This document shows, in pieces, positions 32,867 to 39,695 of a DNA stretch of 64,000 nt (the first letter of the stretch is position 1; every line of letters begins with the position of its first letter). The DNA comes from Salinirubellus litoreus (lineage in GTDB: Archaea; Halobacteriota; Halobacteria; Halobacteriales; Haloarculaceae). Both the position numbers and the translations under genes were made by a program. The notes below the pieces were generated by a model. It made no database searches. It worked only from the letters and a program-made list of their open reading frames with translations, and was not told the origin of the DNA. The stretch covers positions 1,612,001 to 1,676,000 of the forward strand of contig NZ_CP147841.1 in the NCBI RefSeq assembly GCF_037335815.1, read 5' to 3'.

Positions 32867-34564
32867 TCACTCCAGCGAGGGCTGGTCGGTTTCGCCCACG
32901 CGGGTCGCCAGCTCCTCGGGATCGCTCGCTGGAGCCGAGCGCTCCCCCCCTCGACGGACGACGGCGGTCTCGCGGTCGCCCGGGACGACCACCTTCTCGT
33001 GGTCGGCGATCCGGAGGGCGGCGCGGTGGAGGTCGGTCCCCGCCGGGGGCGTCTCGACGACCAGCGGGTCGTAGTGGTGTCGGGCACACGCGGCGGCGTA
33101 GGCGGCCACCTCGACGCCCATCCGATCCGCCGCGCCGGCGAACGCCGAGAGCGCCTCGCCCGCCGCCTCGCGGTACCGGTCCTCTCCTGAGAGGTACGCG
33201 AGGTCGACCAGCGCGTCCGCACACTCGACGTTCGTATCGAGCGGGCGCAGGGGGCGGTCGAGCAGTCCCGGCCCCTCCGTGGGGCCGTCGAGGAACGCGC
33301 CGTCGGTCGCCTGCAGGGAGAGCGTCTCCTCCGCGATCTCGCGGGCCGCGTCGAGGTACTCCTCCGCGCCGGTCACCTGGACGGCGGTGGTGAGCCCGGC
33401 GAGGAGGCGGGCCGAATCGACGAGGAGTCCGCTCGTGCCCACCTCGGTTCCGTCGGCGTAGTGGGTAACCGTCCCCCCGTCGACGAGCTCGTCGAGGACG
33501 TGGTCGAGGGCGCGCTCCGCGTAGCGCCGGGGGGCCTCGGTGTCGGTGACAGAGTGGAGGCAGAACAGCGCGTCGGCCGCGAGGCCGTTTCGGTCGGCGA
33601 AGGTGGTCGGATCGACGTGCGGCGCGTCGGCCTCCTCGCGGTCGCTGGCTTCGAGGGTGTAGTAGTCGCCGCCGGCCTGGGAGCCGGCGAACGCCTCGCC
33701 CGTCCAGAGGGTCGTGGTGAGGTAGTCCGCGCCGCTCTCGGCCGCCTCGCGGTAGGTGTCGTTGCCGGTGTAGAGGTAGCCCGTCACGAACGCCCGGAGG
33801 ACGGCGGCGTTCTCGTCGAGGAGCTTCTCGCGGTGGAGCCCCGACCAGTCGCGGTTCTCGGTGTAGCGGTAGAACCCGCCGTCGTAGGTGTCGTGGAGGT
33901 GGGCGTGGATCGCCTCGAGGGTGCGGGTCGCGCGGTCGCGGTCGCGCTTGGCCGCAAACTCCACGGTACGAGGAAGGGGGAACTTCCCGCCCTGTCCCCA
34001 GCCGCCGAACTCCTCGTCGAAGGAGGCGGCGACCTGCTCGACCATGTGCGCCTCGACCTCCGCAGTGACCTCGCCGGCGGGGGGGTCGGGGTCCTGGAGC
34101 GCACGGGGGACCCGGCCCGCGTCGACACCCTTGGAGGCCCACATCTCCCGCACCGAGTCGAGTATCCCCCTGAAGCCGTCCGGTCCGAGGTAGGTCGCGC
34201 CGGTCATCACCTCCCCGCCGGGCGTCAGAAAGACCGTCGAGGGGAACCCGCCCATGTTGTACCGTTCCCGGACCTGCGGGTTGCGGTCGGCGTCCACCCG
34301 TATCGGGACGAACCCCTCGCCGACGTGGGCGGCGAGACGCGGCTCGGAGAACGTGGCGGAGTCCATCTCCGAACACGCCACGCACCACGGCGCGGTCAGG
34401 TAGAGCAGGACGGGTTCGGTCCGGGCATCCGCGTGATCGAACGTGGTCGGTCCCCACTCCCGCCAGTCGACGAGCGTCCCGTGGCGAGCGGTCGCGGTTT
34501 CGTTCCCTCTCGCGTCCCCGCTACCGCCCCCGTCGGTCCCTCCGGCGTCGGCGTCGTCGGTCAT
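32867..34564 (-). CDS. DUF255 thioredoxin-domain protein (YyaL/SSP411-like)
   Basis: A 565-residue protein. An acidic leader is followed by a thioredoxin-like domain with DWREWGPTTFDHADARTEPVLLYLTAPWCVACSEMD; the CVAC motif near residue 70 keeps both cysteines. FPSTVFLTPGGEVMTGATY carries the cis-Pro loop. The rest is an (alpha/alpha)-barrel like glycoside hydrolase/epimerase folds (GGWGQGGKFPLPRTVEFA, YDGGFYRYTENRDWSGLHREKLLDENA). Family members such as SSP411 are poorly understood. ATG 34564 is chosen; the frame extends upstream, but that part is low-complexity. Cytoplasmic: no signal peptide is visible. Confidence 0.88.
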   Translation of the reverse strand: MTDDADAGGTDGGGSGDARGNETATARHGTLVDWREWGPTTFDHADARTEPVLLYLTAPWCVACSEMDSATFSEPRLAAHVGEGFVPIRVDADRNPQVRERYNMGGFPSTVFLTPGGEVMTGATYLGPDGFRGILDSVREMWASKGVDAGRVPRALQDPDPPAGEVTAEVEAHMVEQVAASFDEEFGGWGQGGKFPLPRTVEFAAKRDRDRATRTLEAIHAHLHDTYDGGFYRYTENRDWSGLHREKLLDENAAVLRAFVTGYLYTGNDTYREAAESGADYLTTTLWTGEAFAGSQAGGDYYTLEASDREEADAPHVDPTTFADRNGLAADALFCLHSVTDTEAPRRYAERALDHVLDELVDGGTVTHYADGTEVGTSGLLVDSARLLAGLTTAVQVTGAEEYLDAAREIAEETLSLQATDGAFLDGPTEGPGLLDRPLRPLDTNVECADALVDLAYLSGEDRYREAAGEALSAFAGAADRMGVEVAAYAAACARHHYDPLVVETPPAGTDLHRAALRIADHEKVVVPGDRETAVVRRGGERSAPASDPEELATRVGETDQPSLE

Positions 34565-34812
34565 GGTCGTCGTTGGAGGTGAGGCCGGGAAAGCCCTGCC
34601 GTTCGGTGTCGCAGTGGCTCGGCCAGACATCAGGGTCGCGTTTGCCGCAGGCTGTCCCTGGCGGTCTCGAAGGGCGAGGGCTTCGGGGTTCTGTTCCAGT
34701 CTCCGACTCCCTCGCTGTCGGAACCACATCCATGGCCCGACTGGTCTCTGAAACCGTACGAACCGAACCCAGTCCGGAAAGGGTTACAAGACCCCCGAAC
34801 CTACGTGCCGAC

Positions 34813-35352
34813 ATGGACCTGCGTCTCGTCGGCGTCCTGCTGCTCATCCCGCTGCTGGACGTGATGCTGCTGGTGATCCTCGCCACGCAGCTCGGCGCGG
34901 TCGCCACCGTCGCGCTGGTCGTCCTGACCGCCCTTATCGGGCTGTTGCTCGTCCGCGCGGAGGGACGACACACCCTGCGGAAGCTCGAGTCGAAGGTCGC
35001 CGCCGGCGAGATACCCACGGACGAACTGCTCGACGGCGGACTCATCCTCGTCGCCGGGGCGCTGCTGCTCACCCCCGGGCTCGTCACCGACCTCGTGGGG
35101 CTCGTCCTCGTGATCCCGCCGTCGCGCTACCCGGTCCGCGTGCTCCTGAAGAAGTACGTGGTCACGCCCTACCTCGACGCGAAGGCTCGGGGGATGGTCT
35201 CCGGATCGGTCTACACCGGCGGGTTCCCCGGCGCGAGCGAGACCGGCGGCGGCCGGACCGTCGAGGTCGACGAGGCGGACTACCGCTTCGACGATGCCGA
35301 CGACCGGGACCGCGACTCTCGCGACGGCGGTACCGGAACGCCCGAGGACTGA
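34813..35352 (+). CDS. fxsA: FxsA family membrane protein
   Basis: A 179-residue inner-membrane protein. The FxsA domain covers the first ~130 residues: LLLIPLLDVMLLVILATQLG and ATVALVVLTALIGLLLVRAEGRHTLRKLESKVAAGEIPTDELLDG, then LLLTPGLVTDLVGLVLVIPPSR. The polar motif after helix 2 and the LLLTPGxxTDxxG segment are diagnostic. In E. coli FxsA relieves F-plasmid exclusion of phage T7; its role in archaea is unknown. The C-terminal ~50 residues are acidic and disordered, a haloarchaeal addition. It is a lone gene with a promoter-sized gap upstream. Confidence 0.87.
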   Translation: MDLRLVGVLLLIPLLDVMLLVILATQLGAVATVALVVLTALIGLLLVRAEGRHTLRKLESKVAAGEIPTDELLDGGLILVAGALLLTPGLVTDLVGLVLVIPPSRYPVRVLLKKYVVTPYLDAKARGMVSGSVYTGGFPGASETGGGRTVEVDEADYRFDDADDRDRDSRDGGTGTPED

Positions 35353-35500
35353 CGGGTCTCGCCGTGGCGACAGCCGGTGAGGACTGACGAACCTCGCCGC
35401 GGTGATGGTCGGAGTAGTCCGACCGCTCCGTCGCCACACCGCCGATCACCACACTCTCCTCGCCGTGTTATCTCACTCCATAGCCTGCCAAAGCGGAACG

Positions 35501-35508
35501 CTTAAACG
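35501..35508 (+). promoter_or_regulatory. TATA-like box for tRNA-Ile
   Basis: CTTAAACG lies about 35 bp before the mature tRNA 5' end, which allows a TATA box at -26 plus a short pre-tRNA leader. Confidence 0.45.
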
Positions 35509-35539
35509 ATTCTCGGCGGTACGTCGTGATGCGCCGACG

Positions 35540-35614
35540 GGGCCAGTAGCTCAGCCAGGTACGAGCGCTCGGCTGATAACCGGGAGGCCCTCGGTTCAAA
35601 TCCGAGCTGGCCCA
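35540..35614 (+). tRNA. tRNA-Ile (anticodon GAT)
   Basis: A 75-nt cloverleaf. Acceptor arms GGGCCAG and CTGGCCC pair fully with discriminator A; the D-arm has GCTC/GAGC; the anticodon stem CTCGG/CCGGG encloses the loop CTGATAA with anticodon GAT; the T-loop is GGTTCAAATCC. CCA is not encoded. There is no intron. Downstream lie transposase and integrase remnants, so this tRNA may once have been an integration site, but I found no copy of its 3' end nearby. Confidence 0.96.
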
Positions 35615-35770
35615 TCTACCCTCTCGACGTTTTCAAATCACCACGCGGAAATGTATCATTTGTATGGTGTGTCTGGGGTCCGAGGCTCATCTGAACCGTA
35701 TCCACGACGTTTTCTCCCGGACCCTCGCCTCGCATGGTGGTGCCCTACTACCGAAAAGAGTCGTTATCTC

Positions 35771-35940
35771 CTACCCATCGAGCGCTTCGCGGTAGGACTT
35801 TTCCAGGCAAATCCGGAGACGGTGCAGAGAAACGACGGCGTAATTAACGAGTCCGCCGCCACCCCGTGGGACGGCGGATCTACCTCGACCACCGACAGCA
35901 CGTCTGGCCAGCGTCATGAACTGTTCAGTGAAATCGTGTA
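35771..35940 (-). pseudogene. IS5-type transposase N-terminal remnant
   Basis: The minus strand encodes FTEQFMTLARRAVGGRG, RSAVPRGGGGLVNYAVVSLHRLRICLEKSYREALDG, then a stop. This matches the N-terminus of haloarchaeal ISH-type IS5 transposases, which continue LLSEMP at this point. The rest of the gene is missing to the left. The remaining parts of 35615-36073 show no other gene. Confidence 0.65.
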
Positions 35941-36073
35941 TAACCGATTGGAACCATCCCTCGTTTCCCGCTTCGGCTCCCTGGTTGTGGCGGATCGGGT
36001 CGGCGCCGTCTGGCGATTCATCGGGGCCATGGTACCCTTTATTATCAGCGGTTCTGATACGATCGAACGGAAC

Positions 36074-37240
36074 ATGGAAATCACGAATATTGAGCCGTAT
36101 ATCGTTCCGATCCCACCGGAAGGTGGAGAGATGGTCGAAGACGGTCATTTTTGGACCGAAACGAACTGGGTGTTCATCGAGGTCGAGACCGACGAGGGTG
36201 TTGTAGGCGTCGGAGAAGCCAACTGGACAGTGTTCCGGGCAAGGACCGTGGTACAGGCTCTTGAAGACATGGAGCGATTCGCCGTCGGACTGAACCCGTT
36301 TGATGTGGAAACGTTGCGCCAACGTATGTACAACGGCAACCACTTCCTTCACACCCCCGGCGTTGTTCAGTCGATGGTCATCGGCGCGATCGAGATGGCC
36401 TGCTGGGACATCATGGGAAAGGTGACCGGTCAGCCCGTATACAACCTTCTCGGCGGCAAGGTCAACGATCGGATCCGGTCGTACACGTACATGCATTATA
36501 AATGGATGCCACCAGAGCCCCCCGAGAAAGCCGCTGAAGCTGCCCGTCACTACGTCGACAAGGGTTTTACTGCAGTCAAGCTCGATCCCGTCCGACCGAA
36601 AGAGGGTCCCCGAAACCCCCGTATCGACGAACTCGAGTACGCGGAGGCGGCGGTCGCCGCCGTTCGCGAGGAGGTGGGCAACGAAGCGGATATCCTTATC
36701 GGCACCCACGGGCAACTGTACACACATTCGGCCCGACGGCTTGCCGCCCGTCTCGAACCGTACGATCCACTCTGGTTCGAAGAGCCCGTCCCACCGGAGA
36801 ACTTCGGCGAGCTTCGAGAGGTCGTCGATTCGACGAGTATTCCGGTATCGACAGGTGAACGACTCCTGACCGTCCACCAGATGGCCCAGGCCGTCGAGAA
36901 CGGCGTCAGGATCATACAACCGAACGTGGGACTGACGGGACTCCTCGAAGCACGCAAGATGGCCGGAATCGCCCAGGCTCACTACGCTCAAGTGGCGCCC
37001 TGGATGTATGCGGGACCGATCGCGGGCGCAGCCAGCGTCCACCTGTGTGCGGCCATCCCAAACTATCTCCTCCAGGAGTCTCTCGAGGGGTGGAACGGAT
37101 TCCACAACGACATTCTCGAAGATGGTCTCGAATGGGATAACGGCGATCTTATCCCGCCGGAGAAGCCGGGACTCGGCGTCGAGTTCGACAGGTCGGTGCT
37201 TGAGTCGTACGCAGGGGAATATCGTCCGGAATCCAGCTAA
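36074..37240 (+). CDS. Enolase-superfamily sugar-acid dehydratase
   Basis: A 388-residue mandelate racemase/muconate lactonizing enzyme relative. The capping domain reads GEANWTVFRARTVVQALEDMERFAVG; the barrel contains FTAVKLDP (catalytic Lys), WFEEPVPPEN and STGERL (metal-ligand Glu residues), and a C-terminal QPNVGLTGLLEARKMAGIAQAHYAQVAPW. It resembles D-galactonate/D-gluconate dehydratases, which form 2-keto-3-deoxy sugar acids. The usual first metal ligand before HG (Asp in DFHG) is Gly here (IGTHG), so the substrate or metal site may differ. ATG 36074 is chosen at the family-typical MEITNIEPY; the long upstream frame has no homology. It is flanked by transposase remnants, which suggests acquisition by transfer. 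Confidence 0.85.
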   Translation: MEITNIEPYIVPIPPEGGEMVEDGHFWTETNWVFIEVETDEGVVGVGEANWTVFRARTVVQALEDMERFAVGLNPFDVETLRQRMYNGNHFLHTPGVVQSMVIGAIEMACWDIMGKVTGQPVYNLLGGKVNDRIRSYTYMHYKWMPPEPPEKAAEAARHYVDKGFTAVKLDPVRPKEGPRNPRIDELEYAEAAVAAVREEVGNEADILIGTHGQLYTHSARRLAARLEPYDPLWFEEPVPPENFGELREVVDSTSIPVSTGERLLTVHQMAQAVENGVRIIQPNVGLTGLLEARKMAGIAQAHYAQVAPWMYAGPIAGAASVHLCAAIPNYLLQESLEGWNGFHNDILEDGLEWDNGDLIPPEKPGLGVEFDRSVLESYAGEYRPESS

Positions 37241-37801
37241 AGGGCTCCGGTGAATCGCTTGACGACGTTCGATTCACTGGTCACGGCTTGATTGATGTCG
37301 TAGACCGTACACCTCAGCACGATATCCGAAATTTGCGGTACCACGCTCGATCGTCGAGAAGCCGGTCTCAGACAGCGCTCGTCGGCCCTATCTTTCATCA
37401 AGGAGAGAATCCCGCCGTGTACGGCGGGCGTGAATCCGACACGCACACGTATGTTGTCTGGGGAGTGAGTAAGTATCACCGACACAAAAGAACTGAGATA
37501 CCTCCGAGTCACCGGGGCAGAACCACCCGAACCCACCGGCGGATAGGAGTAACGGGGGCGTGGCACTCCCATCGACACGTCGGGTCGTACACGTACGTTC
37601 CCAACCCAGCGGTGCGGGGCCGTGGGAAGCCTCGCCGTGTACGGCGAGGAGGATGTCACCGAGACCCATCGGTTGCGCCCACAACAGCGCATCGACGGGT
37701 CGAAACCCACGATGCTTGATGCGCGGCTTCACGCCTTCTTTCCGTAGCTTATCGCGTAATTGCCGCCGGTCGTAGCCTCGATCGGCGGCGAGACTGTGCA
37801 A
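37241..37801 (-). pseudogene. IS5-type transposase C-terminal remnant, interrupted
   Basis: Two minus-strand pieces of an ISH-like IS5 transposase. The piece at about 37665-37801 reads LAADRGYDRRQLRDKLRKEGVKPRIKHR. The piece at about 37241-37390 reads SDIVLRCTVYDINQAV in one frame, preceded by ALSETGFSTIERG in a neighbouring frame, so it also carries a frameshift. A ~250-bp palindrome-ended insertion separates the pieces. It has the same family and orientation as the N-terminal remnant at 35771, but is a different copy because the parts are in the wrong order for one gene. Confidence 0.65.
37405..37659 (+). mobile_element. Short IS200/IS605-derived palindromic element (PATE-like)
   Basis: Both ends carry subterminal hairpins with the same loop: CCCGCCG-TGTA-CGGCGGG at 37411-37428 and CTCGCCG-TGTA-CGGCGAG at 37631-37648, the latter followed by GAGGATGTCAC, the usual right end of haloarchaeal IS200/IS605 (TnpB) elements. 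There is no open tnpA or tnpB, so this is a deletion derivative that would need enzymes in trans. It interrupts the IS5 transposase remnant. Exact ends are estimated. Confidence 0.6.
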
Positions 37802-37900
37802 ATCGCCCGACGCGACGCGGGCGAGTGTCCGGCGTCCGTCTCACCTCATGCCGTTCCGACCGGCTCGATCGCGGCCCATCGAGATGCCGGAGCTCCCCGC

Positions 37901-38020
37901 GAGGTCGTCAATGATCGGGGCGATCTGAGCGAACGCATCCTCGAGACGCACTACGACAGAGCCTCGGAGCACCAGCGAATGCGTCGACGTCGCGAATATC
38001 TCCCGGAGGACTTCCGGACG
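37901..38020 (+). pseudogene. Tyrosine integrase C-terminal remnant
   Basis: The plus strand reads VVNDRGDLSERILETHYDRASEHQRMRRRREYLPEDF, matching the end of haloarchaeal XerD-like integrases, where LExHYD carries the nucleophile Tyr and MRRRREYL the terminal helix. No upstream catalytic motifs remain in frame. The remnant fits an old integration near tRNA-Ile. Other sequence between 37802 and 38205 has no supportable gene. Confidence 0.55.
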
Positions 38021-38205
38021 GTCGAACCAGCGACCGAACGAAGAGGGGGACTCGCTTATCCCGGGCTGGTCCATCGTGGCCAGTCGACTCCCGTCGGCGT
38101 CCAACCTTGCTTCGATCCCGCAGTCTCCCGAGGCCCCTCTCCAGGGCCTGCATCTGCAACCCACCCGCTCTCTACCCTGGAAGACCATGATAGAGTAGAC
38201 GCGAG

Positions 38206-38457
38206 ATGTCCGACCGAATGAACTCGACCACCATCGCCGGTCCCGTCTCGATGTGCGACCGGGTCCGGGGTGAGGTCGCCCGACACGAGGGCGTGCCGCC
38301 GGAACGGCTGGACCAGCGCCTCGACGCCGTGATCGACACCGAGGCGCTGAACGAACTCATCGCCGGCGAGTCGGCGACGGTGTCGTTCAGCTACTGCGGC
38401 TACGACGTCCTGGTCTCCAGCGCTGGTGTCGTGACGGTCGATCCGCTCGACCGATAG
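38206..38457 (+). CDS. HalOD1-type output domain protein
   Basis: An 83-residue protein with the haloarchaeal HalOD1 pattern: VRGEVARHEGVPPERLDQRLDAVIDTEALNELI, then ATVSFSYCGYDVLVSSAGVVTVD. This small alpha/beta domain occurs alone or at the end of haloarchaeal signalling proteins and is thought to be an output module; no biochemical role is established. Starts at 38206 or 38218 (MNSTT) are both possible. It converges on the thioredoxin gene with a 21-bp gap. Confidence 0.78.
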   Translation: MSDRMNSTTIAGPVSMCDRVRGEVARHEGVPPERLDQRLDAVIDTEALNELIAGESATVSFSYCGYDVLVSSAGVVTVDPLDR

Positions 38458-38478
38458 CCCGTCTCCGATACGGCGTCG

Positions 38479-38835
38479 TCAGTCGCGTCGGCTCGACTCC
38501 ACGAACGAGATCACCGCGTCGGCCCCCTGGAACCCGTCGGCGAGGCGACCGACGAGGTCGCCGTCCTCGAAGAGGAGGAGCGTCGGAACCGACGAGATCG
38601 CGTACCGCTCGGCGAGGTCGAACGCGTGGCCGGCGTTGACCATCGCCACCGTCGCGTCCGTGACCCGGGCGACGTTCCCGAGCACCGGCTCCATCGCCGC
38701 GCACATCGAACAGCCGTTGGTGTAGAATTCGACGAGGAGCAGATCCGTCGACTCGCGGAGGTCGTCGAACTCCTCGCTCCCGTCGAGTCGTCGGGGATTC
38801 CGGTGCTCTCCGTCGGTGTCGGTCGTGTTTCTCAT
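38479..38835 (-). CDS. Thioredoxin-like protein, CSMC active site
   Basis: A 118-residue thioredoxin fold. The active site is Cys42-Ser-Met-Cys45 in VEFYTNGCSMCAAMEPVL, the cis-Pro is in ISSVPTLLLFEDGD, and the C-terminal helix is present. CSMC instead of CGPC suggests a different redox potential or partner. ATG 38835 is chosen over a TTG nine bases upstream. It has no signal peptide, so it is cytoplasmic. It lies 100 bp downstream of nosL on the same strand and may be co-transcribed; a role in keeping copper-site cysteines reduced is possible but unproven. Confidence 0.87.
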   Translation of the reverse strand: MRNTTDTDGEHRNPRRLDGSEEFDDLRESTDLLLVEFYTNGCSMCAAMEPVLGNVARVTDATVAMVNAGHAFDLAERYAISSVPTLLLFEDGDLVGRLADGFQGADAVISFVESSRRD

Positions 38836-38935
38836 GTGCAACACTATGCGGTGTGGACCTAAAGCTCTGTCCCGCCGGTCGGTGTCCCGTTCCGTCCCAT
38901 CGTGTCTCCTCGCCTTCCCCGTCCCTTTCCACCCG

Positions 38936-39559
38936 TCACTTCCCGATCAGTCCTTCACCGATATCACCGTACTCGACGACCTCGCCGCCGTACGCCCCGG
39001 CGAACGCCGTCGCGTCGTCCTCAGCGGAGAACGGGACGAAGTCGGGCCCCATCGCGCCCCGTACCTCGCTCTCTACGACGTAGTAGAGCTCCGCTGCGGG
39101 TGCGAACGCGTCCGCAGCGACGTGCGAGGAGATGTACGTCTCGCCGCCCTCGCCCGTCACGTCGTAGTCGACGCCGCTGTAGTCGGTGGCGTACTGGGCG
39201 GCCACCGACCATCCCCGGTTCTCGCGTTCGAGCCGGTAGGGGAACATGCACTGCTTGAGCGCGTCGAAGTAGGCGGGGTTCTCGTGGCCTTCGGGGGCGT
39301 TCTCCTCGAAGAATACCTGTCCGACCGGCCCTGGGTGCTTCTGGATGACCATCCCGCAGTTGTCACACGCCTGGCCGGCGTCGAGGGCGATCGGCTCGGG
39401 GGCAGACGGCCCGCCTCCGAAGGAGGTGCACCCAGCGAGACCGGCGAGGACGGCGCTCGCCCCGGCGGTGAGGACCGTCCGACGGGTAGGGGGGTGAGCG
39501 TGGTCGCAGTCGGTACCGTTCGAGTGAACGTGTCGTGTCGGGTATGTCTCCTCGTGCAT
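38936..39559 (-). CDS. nosL: NosL copper-chaperone lipoprotein
   Basis: A 207-residue lipoprotein. The leader has a twin-arginine-like TRRTVLTAGASAVLAG and lipobox LAGC with Cys44, so it is exported and lipid-anchored outside the membrane. The Cu(I) site is CDNCGM (Cys65, Cys68, Met70). Later segments (NPAYFDALKQCMFPY, GGETYISSHVAADAFAP, ELYYVVESEVRGAMGPDFVPF and AFAGAYGGEVVEY) match NosL. NosL delivers copper for assembly of the CuZ site of nitrous oxide reductase. ATG 39559 is chosen because it gives a normal signal peptide. It is divergent from nosD, sharing a 136-bp promoter region. Confidence 0.92.
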   Translation of the reverse strand: MHEETYPTRHVHSNGTDCDHAHPPTRRTVLTAGASAVLAGLAGCTSFGGGPSAPEPIALDAGQACDNCGMVIQKHPGPVGQVFFEENAPEGHENPAYFDALKQCMFPYRLERENRGWSVAAQYATDYSGVDYDVTGEGGETYISSHVAADAFAPAAELYYVVESEVRGAMGPDFVPFSAEDDATAFAGAYGGEVVEYGDIGEGLIGK

Positions 39560-39695
39560 CGGGGCCACCAGAGCGGTAGTATTGCTCTTCCGTGGGACTA
39601 CTATCCACGTATACTTGAGCACCGCGCCCGTTCTCACTGCCCAAGAACGGTCGCAGTCCGGTTACCTCTTGCCGTTCGAGTGCCACCGACAGTCG
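39560..39695. promoter_or_regulatory. Divergent nosL/nosDFY promoter region
   Basis: 136 bp between divergent starts. It is locally AT-rich around tagtattgctc and gggactactatccacgtatac, where TATA-like elements for both directions could lie. I see no confident regulator palindrome; control by oxygen or nitrogen oxides would be expected for nos genes. Confidence 0.35.

Noticed and set aside
31938..34457. An 839-codon minus-strand frame joining TrmB to upstream sequence
   Set aside because: Only its last 271 codons match TrmB; the rest is a shadow of the DUF255 gene in another frame.
35540..38205. tRNA-Ile as the attachment site of an intact island
   Set aside because: No repeat of the tRNA 3' end was found downstream, and only remnants of integrase and transposases remain.
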